Below, piece by piece: positions 1 through 7,542 of a stretch of 64,000 nucleotides of DNA. Numbering within the stretch: the first letter of the stretch is position 1; every line of letters starts with the position of its first letter. Source of the stretch: CAZQGO01 sp964593065 (GTDB lineage: Bacteria; Oederibacteriota; JAAXVQ01). Where the stretch lies: assembly GCA_964593065.1 (NCBI GenBank), contig CAZQGO010000001.1, positions 186,001-250,000 on the forward strand, given 5' to 3'. The notes beneath the pieces are model-generated. The model searched no databases, was not told the origin of the DNA, and saw only the letters and a list, made by a program, of their open reading frames with translations. Made by a program: the position numbers and the translations under genes.

Positions 1-8
1 AACATGCC

Positions 9-617
9 CTAAGCCTCCCCGCCCTGCGGCCGGGATTTGCGGAAATAGGCCGTGCGGGCCAGGAGTTTGGCGGCGGTGACGGCGACCACGGTGGAGCAGG
101 TGGTGGCCAGGACGGCGGCGGCGATGATTTCCGCGGGGTTGGCGGAGCCGGCCGCCGCGCGCAGCCCGATGACGAGGGCGGGAATGATCTGGACGGAACT
201 GGAATTTAAGGCCAGGAAGGTGCACATCGCGTCCGTGGCCGTTTCGCGGGCGGGATTGATTTCCTGCAATTCCTGCATGGCCTTGAGGCCCATGGGGGTG
301 GCCGCGTCCCCGAGGCCCAGCATGTTCGCGCCGAGGTTCAAGGCGATGGCGCCCAGGGCCGGATGATCCTGGGGAACGTCGGGAAACAGCCAGCGGAAGA
401 GGGGGCGCAGGGCCCGCGCCAGGGCCTGGACCAGGCCCGCGTCCTGCGCGACCCGCATGAGGCCGAGGAACAGCGACATGGTCCCGATGAGGCCGATGGA
501 CAGTTCCACGGCCGTCGTCGCGGACTGAAAGGCGGCCTTGGACACCGCCTCCATGGTGCCGCGCGCGGCGGCGGTGAGAACGGCCAGCACCAGCAATCCC
601 ACCCAAACGAGGTTCAT
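9..617 (-). CDS. spmA: Spore maturation protein A-like (nucleoside recognition domain) membrane protein
   Basis: This 202-residue polytopic membrane protein of the SpmA family carries the nucleoside-recognition (Gate) type fold. Typical family features are the central segment ALNLGANMLGLGDAATPMG and the later FLALNSSSVQIIP, in which conserved Asn, Gly and Ser residues line hydrophobic helices. I start it at the ATG at 617, directly before MNLVWVGLLVLAVL, because upstream in-frame residues are low-complexity and unlike the family. Three bases after its TAG an ATG (5..3) preceded by GGGGAGG begins the next gene, probably spmB, which runs off the window. The family is named for Bacillus sporulation but is common in non-sporulating diderms, where its substrate is unknown. 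A divergent promoter lies upstream. Confidence 0.85.
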   Translation of the reverse strand: MNLVWVGLLVLAVLTAAARGTMEAVSKAAFQSATTAVELSIGLIGTMSLFLGLMRVAQDAGLVQALARALRPLFRWLFPDVPQDHPALGAIALNLGANMLGLGDAATPMGLKAMQELQEINPARETATDAMCTFLALNSSSVQIIPALVIGLRAAAGSANPAEIIAAAVLATTCSTVVAVTAAKLLARTAYFRKSRPQGGEA

Positions 618-695
618 GCCGCCTCCCGGGTCCCCCTGGAAAAAGCCCCGGCCGCAGGATTGGACGGGCCCGGAGCCGGGGAGCAAATCGGTTCG

Positions 696-725
696 ATTGT
701 AGCCGGAAGCACGGCGCAGGGTCAA
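696..725 (-). promoter_or_regulatory. Sigma70-type promoter for the spmA-like gene
   Basis: On the minus strand TTGACC (725-720) and TACAAT (701-696) are separated by 18 bases. They lie about 80 bases before the ATG at 617 and are divergent from the PilZ promoter. Confidence 0.5.
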
Positions 726-763
726 ACGGAATGTTGCGAAAAACCCGCGGGCGCAATACGGTA

Positions 764-791
764 TTTGCCCCCCGGGCATTTGTGCTATAAT
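764..791 (+). promoter_or_regulatory. Sigma70-type promoter, extended -10, for the PilZ gene
   Basis: A perfect TATAAT at 786-791 is preceded by TGTGC, giving an extended -10. A weak -35 (TTTGCC, 764-769) stands 16 bases upstream. The start codon is 26 bases downstream of the -10. Confidence 0.55.
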
Positions 792-817
792 CGAGAAACT
801 CCGGAGGGGCTGGGCGC

Positions 818-1126
818 ATGGATCCTGAACGCCGGCAGTATCAACGCATCCCGTGTTACATCATCGCCCACCGGCCCGAAAGCGGCGCCGAGGAGGATTT
901 TTTCGGGATTGTGCGCAACATCGCGGCCGGAGGGGCGATGATCGAGACCGAGAACGCCCTGGCCGTCTCCGACCGCATCGACCTGGTTTTCTTGACGGAA
1001 GAGGAAAGACAGTTTTGGGAGGGCCGCGGCCGGGTGGTCTGGGTCCGGAGCCAGGCCGGGAAAATCATTTTTGGCATGCAGTTTGACGAACCGCTGGAAC
1101 CCAACTGGCAGAATGCGTTCAAATGA
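818..1126 (+). CDS. PilZ domain protein
   Basis: This 102-residue protein is a single PilZ domain, the family that binds cyclic di-GMP and passes the signal on by protein contact. The N-terminal RxxxR motif is present (Arg6 to Arg10, RRQYQR). The second motif, normally [D/N]xSxxG, reads NIAAGG at 34-39, so the Ser is Ala. The C-terminal strands RGRVVWVR and IFGMQF are typical. GGAGGGG lies 10-16 bases before the ATG. The gene has its own promoter and is closed by a hairpin terminator at 1127. Ligand binding is inferred and the Ser-to-Ala change makes it less certain. Confidence 0.88.
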   Translation: MDPERRQYQRIPCYIIAHRPESGAEEDFFGIVRNIAAGGAMIETENALAVSDRIDLVFLTEEERQFWEGRGRVVWVRSQAGKIIFGMQFDEPLEPNWQNAFK

Positions 1127-1162
1127 TCCCGCGGCCGGCCTGAAGCCGGCGGGAGATTTTTT
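1127..1162 (+). terminator. Rho-independent terminator after the PilZ gene
   Basis: A GC-rich hairpin begins right after the stop codon. GCCGGC at 1134-1139 pairs with GCCGGC at 1145-1150 around a five-base loop, extended by TCCC/GGGA with a small bulge and followed by six T residues (1157-1162). Confidence 0.65.
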
Positions 1163-1197
1163 ACCGCCGTTCTGATCCCCGAGCAGGTGCGCCGAGC

Positions 1198-1737
1198 ATG
1201 AAATTCACATCCCTGCGGCTTCCGGAAGTGATCCTCATCGAACCCGACGTCCTGCGGGACGAACGGGGTTTCTTCCTGGAGAGCTATCACCGGCGGCGTT
1301 TTTCAGACCACGGCATCGCCGAGGAATTCCTCCAGGACAATCACAGCCGCTCGGCGCGCGGCGTGCTGCGCGGCCTGCATTTTCAGGCGGAACCCGACGC
1401 CCAGGGAAAGCTCGTACGGGTGGTCGGCGGCGCGGCCTTCGATGTCGCCGTGGACGTGCGGCCGGGGTCGGCGACCTTCGGCCGCTGGGTGGGCGAACGC
1501 CTGGATGCCGAGAATCATCGCTGCCTGTACATTCCGGCGGGTTTTGCGCACGGGTTTCTGGCGCTGCAGGAGGGGACCCAGGTGCTGTACAAGACCACCC
1601 GGTATTATTCCGCGGAGCGGGAACGCGGCCTGGCCTGGAACGATCCGGAAGTGGGCATCGCCTGGCCGGACCCGGGGGTGGAAATCCGGCTTTCGGCCAA
1701 GGACCGGGCCAACCCGAAACTCAAGGATTTGTTCTAA
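1198..1737 (+). CDS. rfbC: dTDP-4-dehydrorhamnose 3,5-epimerase
   Basis: The 179-residue length is normal for RfbC/RmlC, a cupin enzyme that epimerises dTDP-4-dehydro-6-deoxyglucose at C3 and C5 on the route to dTDP-L-rhamnose in the cytoplasm. Recognisable landmarks are RGFFLESY near residue 24, GVLRGLHFQ with the catalytic His61, FDVAVDVRPGS near 81, the CLYIPAGFAHGF strand near 109, and the Tyr-containing VLYKTTRYYS. No rfbA, rfbB or rfbD lies nearby, so it is a detached member of the rhamnose pathway. It meets the hydrogenase operon tail to tail, and the two stop codons overlap by four bases. Confidence 0.95.
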   Translation: MKFTSLRLPEVILIEPDVLRDERGFFLESYHRRRFSDHGIAEEFLQDNHSRSARGVLRGLHFQAEPDAQGKLVRVVGGAAFDVAVDVRPGSATFGRWVGERLDAENHRCLYIPAGFAHGFLALQEGTQVLYKTTRYYSAERERGLAWNDPEVGIAWPDPGVEIRLSAKDRANPKLKDLF

Positions 1738-2252
1738 GGGGAGGGTTTGGTTCCGGCCGGCGCTTCCGACTCGGTCACCAGGCGGTTGAGCAATTCCGGC
1801 ACCTGCTGGGGCGTGACCTGACTGACCACCTTGCCGTTGATGGTCACCACCGGGGCGAGCCCGCAAACCCCGAGGCAGCGGGTGCTCTCCAGGGAAAACA
1901 TGCCGTCCTTCGTGGTCTCCCCCAGCTCGATCCCCAACTCGGTGCGGAAAGCATCCAAAATCCGGTCCGCGCCCTTCACGAAACAGGCGGTGCCCAAACA
2001 GACGGAGATGGCGTTTTTTCCGCGCGGCTGCAGGCGGAAGAAATGGTAAAACGTGGAAACGCCGCTGACCGTGGACGCCGGGACCTGCATGCGCTGGGCC
2101 ACTTCCGCCATGTGCTCCTGGCGCAAGTAGCCGTAGCGTTCCTGGATTTTATGCAGGACCGCGATGAGGTAGCTTTTCGGATGCTCCCGGGCCAGACAGG
2201 CCTCGATGAATTGCAGGATATCTTCGTCCAGGGGGCGGAGCGGAGTCTCCAT
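1734..2252 (-). CDS. hydC: Hydrogenase subunit HydC/HndA (NuoE-like [2Fe-2S] thioredoxin-fold protein)
   Basis: This 172-residue NuoE-family protein has an N-terminal helical region and then a thioredoxin-like [2Fe-2S] domain. The four ligands are visible: Cys85 and Cys90 in CLGTAC, and Cys126 and Cys130 in CLGVC. It is the last gene of hydB-hydA-hydC, and its ATG overlaps the hydA stop (TAATG), so translation is probably coupled. In trimeric [FeFe] hydrogenases the equivalent subunit passes electrons between the NAD(P)H-binding subunit and the catalytic subunit. The C-terminal tail after about residue 160 is low-complexity. No separate HndB-like gene is present. Confidence 0.92.
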   Translation of the reverse strand: METPLRPLDEDILQFIEACLAREHPKSYLIAVLHKIQERYGYLRQEHMAEVAQRMQVPASTVSGVSTFYHFFRLQPRGKNAISVCLGTACFVKGADRILDAFRTELGIELGETTKDGMFSLESTRCLGVCGLAPVVTINGKVVSQVTPQQVPELLNRLVTESEAPAGTKPSP

Positions 2253-4006
2253 TATTTTATGCCTTTCGGATTCCGCGGGGCGTAGCGGGTGTGCAACAGG
2301 CGGCGGGCCTGCTCGCTCCCCGGCTGCCCCAGGAATTTCTCATACAGTTCCTTGATGTAGGGATTCTCGTGGGATTTGCGGATCTGCTTCTGGCCGTCAA
2401 TGGCGTATAAGGCCGCGGCCCGGAGCCGGAGGATCTCCGGATCCAGCACCACGTGCCCTTCGGCTGGGTAGGGCTGCCCGCCTCCCCCGATGCACCCGCC
2501 CGGGCAGGCCATCAACTCGATCAGATGATAGGGCTTCTGGCCGGCCTTGACTTTTTCCAGAATGGTCTTGGCGTTGGTCAGGCCGTTGGCCACGGCCACG
2601 TTCACTTCCCGGCCGTCCACGGTGAGAGTCGCTTCTTTCAGACCGCGGACCGCGCGGACCTCCGTGAAATTCAGGTTTTTCAGGGGCTTGCCGGTCAGTT
2701 GCTCGACGGCCGTGCGCAGGGCCGCCTCCATGACGCCCCCCGTGGTGCCGAAAATGTCCGCCGCGCCCGAGGAAAATCCCAGGGGATGGTCGAAGACATC
2801 GTCCGGGAGCCGGACGAAATCGATGCCGTAGGCCTTGATCATCCACACCAGTTCGCGGGTGGTCAATACGGCGTCGGTGTAGGGCAGGCCGCTGTCCTGG
2901 AAATGCTCGGGGCGCCGGATCTCGAATTTCTTGGCCGTGCACGGCATGACGGCGACCGCGTACACCGAGGAAGGGTCCAGGCCTTTCAGCTCGGCGTAAT
3001 AGGTTTTGAAAAGCACCGACAGCATGGTCATGGGCGAGCGGCAGGAGGAGGCCAGCGGGATCAATTCCGGGTAGAAATGCTCCAGATACTTGATCCAGCC
3101 CGGCGAGCAGGAGGTCAGGAGGGGCAGCCGTTCCCCGGTCCGGAGGCGCTGCAGGAATTCATGGGCCTCCTCCACGATGGTGAGGTCGGCGCCGAAATTG
3201 GTGTCGAAGACCGCGTCGAAGCCCAGCCGCCGCAGGGCGGTCACGGTCTGGCGCGTGGCCGGGGTGCCGGGGGGCAGACCGAAGCCTTCGCCGATGGCCG
3301 CCCGGATCGAAGGCGCGATTTGCACCACCACGTGCTTTGCGGGATCGGCCAGGGCGGCCCACACGGGCTCGGTGGAACGCTTTTCCAGAAAGGCGGCGGT
3401 CGGGCAGACGTTGATGCACTGGCCGCAGTTGATGCAGACCGAATCGGCCATGGGCGCGCCGAAGGCCGGTGTGACCACGGTGTTGACGCCGCGGTACATC
3501 TGGCTTAAGTTGTGCACGCCCTGGATTTCCGCGCACACGCGCACGCAGCGCCGGCACAGGATGCATTTCTCCGAGTCCCGGATCACGGACGCGCTGGAAT
3601 CCTCCGCGGGGAAGCGCTTGCGGCCGCCCGCGAACAGGCGCTCGCGCACGCCGAGGGAATAGGCCAGGTTCTGCAGCTCGCACTGGCCGTCGCGCTCGCA
3701 GGTCTGGCATTCCTGGGGGTGGTTGTCCAGAATCAGTTCCACCAGGTCGCGCCGCGCCCGGCGGATGGCGGGCGAGTTGGTTTTGACCTTCATGCCTTCC
3801 AGCGCCTTGGTGGAACAGGCGGTCTGATAGGCGCGCGCGCCTTCCACCTCGACGATGCAGATCCGGCAGGCCCCTTCCAGCGAGAGGTCCGGGTGGTAGC
3901 ACAGCCGCGGGATGTGTATGCCGATGGTCTGGGCGGCGTCGAGAAGGGTCGTGCCCGCCTCCACGCTGACCGGCGTGTCGTCGATGGTCAGGTTGATGGT
4001 GCTCAT
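2252..4006 (-). CDS. hydA: [FeFe] hydrogenase catalytic subunit (HydA/HndD type)
   Basis: This 584-residue enzyme interconverts H2 with protons and electrons. In order it has a [2Fe-2S] domain (Cys36, 47, 50, 64), a His-Cys3 [4Fe-4S] site (His96, Cys100, 103, 109), two [4Fe-4S] clusters (Cys148/151/154/158 and Cys191/194/197/201), the H-cluster domain, and a fused small-subunit tail. H-cluster motif 2 is MPCTAKKFE at 354 and motif 3 is ELMACPGGCIGGGGQP near 497. Motif 1 reads TSCSPGW at 298-304 instead of TSCCPxW, with an extra Cys at 322 in SSCRSP. With NuoF-like and NuoE-like partners it is probably an NAD(P)H-linked or electron-bifurcating hydrogenase. Maturases HydE, HydF and HydG are not in the window. 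Confidence 0.95.
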   Translation of the reverse strand: MSTINLTIDDTPVSVEAGTTLLDAAQTIGIHIPRLCYHPDLSLEGACRICIVEVEGARAYQTACSTKALEGMKVKTNSPAIRRARRDLVELILDNHPQECQTCERDGQCELQNLAYSLGVRERLFAGGRKRFPAEDSSASVIRDSEKCILCRRCVRVCAEIQGVHNLSQMYRGVNTVVTPAFGAPMADSVCINCGQCINVCPTAAFLEKRSTEPVWAALADPAKHVVVQIAPSIRAAIGEGFGLPPGTPATRQTVTALRRLGFDAVFDTNFGADLTIVEEAHEFLQRLRTGERLPLLTSCSPGWIKYLEHFYPELIPLASSCRSPMTMLSVLFKTYYAELKGLDPSSVYAVAVMPCTAKKFEIRRPEHFQDSGLPYTDAVLTTRELVWMIKAYGIDFVRLPDDVFDHPLGFSSGAADIFGTTGGVMEAALRTAVEQLTGKPLKNLNFTEVRAVRGLKEATLTVDGREVNVAVANGLTNAKTILEKVKAGQKPYHLIELMACPGGCIGGGGQPYPAEGHVVLDPEILRLRAAALYAIDGQKQIRKSHENPYIKELYEKFLGQPGSEQARRLLHTRYAPRNPKGIK

Positions 4007-4037
4007 GCTGCCTTCACGTCCTTGTCGAAGAATGGCG

Positions 4038-4057
4038 GCGGGCGAAGACCCGCCCGC
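4038..4057 (-). other. GC-rich hairpin between hydB and hydA
   Basis: A perfect seven-base inverted repeat (GCGGGCG at 4038-4044, CGCCCGC at 4051-4057) with a six-base loop lies in the 60-base hydB-hydA gap. It has no T-run, so it is more likely an mRNA-processing or stability element than a terminator. Function is not established. Confidence 0.3.
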
Positions 4058-4066
4058 GGGTGCCGG

Positions 4067-6247
4067 TCACCGCTTGCGGACGGCCTCGAACTTGCAGGCC
4101 AAGAAACACTCCCCGCACTTGATGCAGCGGTCCTGGTCGATCGTATGCGCCTGCCGCGGTGCGCCCTGGATGCAGGGCACCGGGCAGCGGCGGGCGCACA
4201 GGGTGCAGCCGGTGCATTTTTCGGGGTCGATCTCGTACCGGATCAGCTGCGCGCATTTTTGCGTCGGGCAGCGTTTTTCCCGGATGTGAATCTCGAATTC
4301 CTCGCGGAAGTTTTTCAGTGCGCTGAGCACCGGGTTGGGAGCCGTCTGGCCCAGGCCGCACAGCGAAGATTTCTTGATCAGTTCCCCCAGGCGTTCCAGC
4401 TTGTCCAGATCCTCCGGGACGCCCTGGCCCGCGGTGATGCGCTGCAGGATCTCGAGCATGCGCAGGGTCCCTTCCCGGCAGGGCACGCACTTGCCGCAGG
4501 ACTCGTCCTGCGTGAATTCCAAAAAGAACTTGGCCGTGGCCACCATGCAGTCCTGGTCGTCCAAGACGATCATCCCGCCCGAGCCCATGATGGAACCCGC
4601 CCGGGCGAGGGAGTCGTAATCCACCGGCGTGTCGATCAGGGCGGCCGGAATACAGCCGCCGGAAGGGCCGCCGGTCTGGACGGCCTTCAGGGTCCGGCCC
4701 TCGGCCACTCCGCCGCCGATGTTGAAAATGATCTCCCGCAGGGTGGTGCCCATCGGGACCTCCACCAAGCCGGAATTCTTAATCTTGCCCGCCAGGGCGA
4801 ACACCTTGGTGCCCTTGCTGTTCTCGGTGCCGATGCGCGCGAACCAGTCCGCGCCGTGGCGGATGATGACCGGCACGTTGGACCAGGTTTCCACGTTGTT
4901 GATGATGGTGGGGTGGCCCCACAAGCCCGACTGCGTGGGGTAGGGCGGGCGGATGCGGGGCTGGCCGCGCCGGCCCTCGATGGAATACATCAGGGCCGTT
5001 TCCTCGCCGCACACGAAGGCGCCCGCGCCCAGGCGGATTTCCAGCTCGAAGTCGAAACCCGAACCGAGGATGTTTTTCCCCAGCAAACCCGCGGCCCGGC
5101 ACTGGGCGAGCGCCTTTTCCACGCGCTGGATGGCCAGCGGGTACTCGGCGCGGATGTACAGGAAGCCCTGGTGGGACTGGATGGCGAAGGCTCCGATCAT
5201 CATGCCGTGGATGATGCTGAAGGGGTCCCCCTCCAGCGCGCTCCGGTCCATGTAGGCCCCCGGGTCGCCCTCGTCGGCGTTGCAGATGACGTACTTGACG
5301 GGATCGGGGTTGGAAATGGCGTCGAGCCATTTTTTTCCGGTGGGATAGCCGCCGCCGCCGCGGCCGCGCAGGCCGGAGCGGATCATGGACTCGATAACCG
5401 CTTCGGGCTGGTTTTGGTCCAGGACCAGGGCCAGGGCCTCGAACCCGTCGTTGGCGACATAGTCGGCCAGTTCCTCCGGGTCGATGATGCCGCTGTTGCG
5501 CAGGGTCAGACGGGTCTGTTTGTTAAAAAAAGCCACGTCGCCGTAGAGCAGGAAAAAACGCTGGATCAGGGGATCGATCTGCGCCACCTGCTCCTGGCAA
5601 ATTTGCCCGTGCAGCAAATGGGACCGGATGATCCGGTCGAGTTCCTGCTCGGAGGACAGAAGATACACCACTTTTTCCGGGAACACCAGCATGCCCACCC
5701 GGTCCTGTTCCTGGCCGGCGGGGAACAAGCCCAGGCAGCCGCCGGTGAAGGACTTGGTCGAGCCTTCCGGGACCTTCAAGGCGCGCAACCGCTCCTCGAA
5801 AATCCTGGCCCACTTGCTGGGCAGGCCGGTGGACACCGTGGAAACCGAGGAAAAGGTCACGACGTGCGTGTACAGGTTGTCGGTCTCCTTGTCCAGGATC
5901 AGCTTCAGCACCGGCTGCCCGGCGAGCACGTGCTGCTGAAAAATCTCCTGGACCTTCGGCACCGTGACCTGTTCATATTTAAACGGGGATTTTCCGGGCA
6001 CGTACACGCCCACGATGGGCTCGCGGGAGCAGCGGCCGGTGCACCCGGTCTGCCGGATCAGGATGTCCTCGCGGCCCGACGCCTGCACCAGTTTCTCGAA
6101 CTCGGCGCGGACCTCCTGCGCCCCGGCCGCGTTTTCGCAGGTGGCGGAACCCACCTGGATGATGGTTTTGGAGATGTCGTAATGCGGCGGGTGGCCGGCG
6201 AGAATGGCCTGCTTGGCGCGGTTGAAATTGTCCAGGACTGTTCCCAT
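4067..6247 (-). CDS. hydB: Hydrogenase flavoprotein subunit HydB/HndC (NuoF-like) with an extra degenerate ferredoxin domain
   Basis: This 726-residue NuoF-like subunit binds FMN, NAD(P)H and iron-sulfur clusters and is the nucleotide-reacting partner of HydA. Residues 25-110 form the usual thioredoxin-like [2Fe-2S] domain (Cys37, 69, 73). Residues about 125-215 look like a second Shethna/thioredoxin-like ferredoxin: the THVVTF start, the SFTGGCLGLF turn and the RIIRSHLLHGQ end fit that fold. Only Cys171 of its ligands remains. The NuoF core follows, with GRGGGGYPTG at 295 and NADEGDPGAY at 323, then Cys584/587/590/630 for a [4Fe-4S] cluster. Two more [4Fe-4S] sites lie at 678-688 and 708-718. 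AAGGTG seven bases before the ATG supports the start. Usual homologues are about 600 residues. Confidence 0.93.
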   Translation of the reverse strand: MGTVLDNFNRAKQAILAGHPPHYDISKTIIQVGSATCENAAGAQEVRAEFEKLVQASGREDILIRQTGCTGRCSREPIVGVYVPGKSPFKYEQVTVPKVQEIFQQHVLAGQPVLKLILDKETDNLYTHVVTFSSVSTVSTGLPSKWARIFEERLRALKVPEGSTKSFTGGCLGLFPAGQEQDRVGMLVFPEKVVYLLSSEQELDRIIRSHLLHGQICQEQVAQIDPLIQRFFLLYGDVAFFNKQTRLTLRNSGIIDPEELADYVANDGFEALALVLDQNQPEAVIESMIRSGLRGRGGGGYPTGKKWLDAISNPDPVKYVICNADEGDPGAYMDRSALEGDPFSIIHGMMIGAFAIQSHQGFLYIRAEYPLAIQRVEKALAQCRAAGLLGKNILGSGFDFELEIRLGAGAFVCGEETALMYSIEGRRGQPRIRPPYPTQSGLWGHPTIINNVETWSNVPVIIRHGADWFARIGTENSKGTKVFALAGKIKNSGLVEVPMGTTLREIIFNIGGGVAEGRTLKAVQTGGPSGGCIPAALIDTPVDYDSLARAGSIMGSGGMIVLDDQDCMVATAKFFLEFTQDESCGKCVPCREGTLRMLEILQRITAGQGVPEDLDKLERLGELIKKSSLCGLGQTAPNPVLSALKNFREEFEIHIREKRCPTQKCAQLIRYEIDPEKCTGCTLCARRCPVPCIQGAPRQAHTIDQDRCIKCGECFLACKFEAVRKR

Positions 6248-6322
6248 GCGCGTTCACCTTGGTTTGATCCCGAGCCGGTTGCCGTGGCGGTGGAAGCAGG
6301 CGGGTCAAGATAAATTGCGAGG

Positions 6323-6352
6323 ATGATACCACAAGTGGCGCGGATTGGACAA
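6323..6352 (-). promoter_or_regulatory. Probable sigma70-type promoter of the hydrogenase operon
   Basis: On the minus strand TTGTCC (6352-6347) and TATCAT (6328-6323) are separated by 18 bases, about 75 bases before the hydB ATG. It lies in the only sizeable gap upstream of the operon. Confidence 0.5.
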
Positions 6353-6441
6353 ACGTTTTTTGGAAATGTTCGCGGCGGAAGACGGGGGGAGGAGGCCGGC
6401 ACGGGCGGGGAAGCCTGCCCGCGCGCGCCGGCCGGGTTTTC

Positions 6442-7371
6442 TCAGGCCTTGCCCGCGCAACCCAGGACGTGCTTGAGCTTGTGGCGGACCAGGGCCTGGA
6501 TGGCGTCGCGGGCCGGGCCCAGGTACTTGCGGGGGTCGAATTCAGCGGGCTTTTCAACGAAAACCTTGCGGATGGCGGTGGTCATGGCCAGGCGCAGGTC
6601 CGTGTCGATGTTGATTTTGCACACGGCCGAGCGGGCCGCCTGCCGGAGCATCTCCTCGGGCACGCCGCGGGCGCCAGGAAGCTGGCCGCCGTACCGGTTG
6701 CATTCCGCCACCATGTCCTGGGGCACGGACGAGGCGCCGTGGAGCACGATCGGGAACCCGGGGACCAGCTTGGCGATGGTCTCCAGGCGCGGCAGGTCCA
6801 GCCTGGGCTCGCCCTTGAATTTGTAGGCGCCGTGGGAGGTGCCGATGGCGATGGCCAGGGAATCCACGCCCGTGCTCGCGACGAATTCCTTGACCTGGCC
6901 GGGATCCGTATAGGTGGCGTCCTCGGCCTTGACGTTGACGTTGTCTTCCACGCCGGCGAGTTTGCCCAGCTCGCCCTCCACGGACACGCCGCGCGCGTGG
7001 GCGTATTCGACGACCTGTTTCGTCAGCCGGATGTTTTCGGCGAAGGGCTTGGCGGAGGCGTCGATCATGACCGAGGTGAACCCGCCGTCGATGCAGGACT
7101 TGCAGATCTCAAAGTCCTCGCCGTGGTCCAAGTGCAGGGCGATGGGCACGTCCGAGGTCCGGGTGGCGGCCTCCACCAGCTGGATGAGATATTCCGGCCG
7201 GGCATATTTGCGCGCCCCGGCGGACACCTGGAGGATCAAGGGCGCGCGTTCCTCCTGCCCGGCGTCCACGATCGCCTGCAGGATCTCCATGTTATTGACG
7301 TTGAAGGCGCCGATCGCGTAGCCGCCGGCGTAGGCCTGCTGAAACATTTCCTTCGTGCCGACCAATTTCAT
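6442..7371 (-). CDS. fba: Fructose-bisphosphate aldolase, class II
   Basis: This 309-residue zinc-dependent aldolase cleaves fructose 1,6-bisphosphate to glyceraldehyde 3-phosphate and dihydroxyacetone phosphate in glycolysis, and runs the reverse reaction in gluconeogenesis. Family features are GAFNVNNMEILQAIV near residue 20, the metal-binding LHLDHGEDFE, EGELGKLAGVED, the second metal histidine in AIGTSHGAYKF, and LHGASSVP with KINIDTDLR. I start at the ATG at 7371 because GAGGTG lies about 11 bases upstream, whereas the longer in-frame start at 7395 would place that site inside the gene. It is monocistronic, with its own promoter. Confidence 0.96.
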   Translation of the reverse strand: MKLVGTKEMFQQAYAGGYAIGAFNVNNMEILQAIVDAGQEERAPLILQVSAGARKYARPEYLIQLVEAATRTSDVPIALHLDHGEDFEICKSCIDGGFTSVMIDASAKPFAENIRLTKQVVEYAHARGVSVEGELGKLAGVEDNVNVKAEDATYTDPGQVKEFVASTGVDSLAIAIGTSHGAYKFKGEPRLDLPRLETIAKLVPGFPIVLHGASSVPQDMVAECNRYGGQLPGARGVPEEMLRQAARSAVCKINIDTDLRLAMTTAIRKVFVEKPAEFDPRKYLGPARDAIQALVRHKLKHVLGCAGKA

Positions 7372-7436
7372 GATTTGCGTTTCACCTCGTTTCAAAAAAT
7401 ATCCGGCCCGCGTTTCCGCCGCCGGAATTGGGAGAC

Positions 7437-7464
7437 ATTATAGACAAAACCCCGCGTAAGGCAA
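7437..7464 (-). promoter_or_regulatory. Sigma70-type promoter for fba
   Basis: On the minus strand TTGCCT (7464-7459) and a perfect TATAAT (7442-7437) are separated by 16 bases, about 65 bases before the chosen start codon. Confidence 0.6.
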
Positions 7465-7542
7465 CTTTTTTTTCGCGCGCAGCCGGCGCCGGAAACACTT
7501 TTCACTTTTTATTCACCGGAGGATGTTGTAAAGTTACCTATC

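Noticed and set aside
9..617. Evidence that the organism sporulates
   Set aside because: SpmA-like proteins are widespread in non-sporulating bacteria, and the window otherwise shows a diderm with LPS.
3512..6313. A 933-codon open frame on the plus strand opposite the hydrogenase genes
   Set aside because: It is antisense to well-supported hydA and hydB, is His/Gly/Asp-rich without motifs, and is a by-product of GC-rich codon use.
6380..6441. Terminator after fba
   Set aside because: Inverted repeats are present (GGCCGGC/GCCGGCC) but no T-run follows on the minus strand, so I do not call it.
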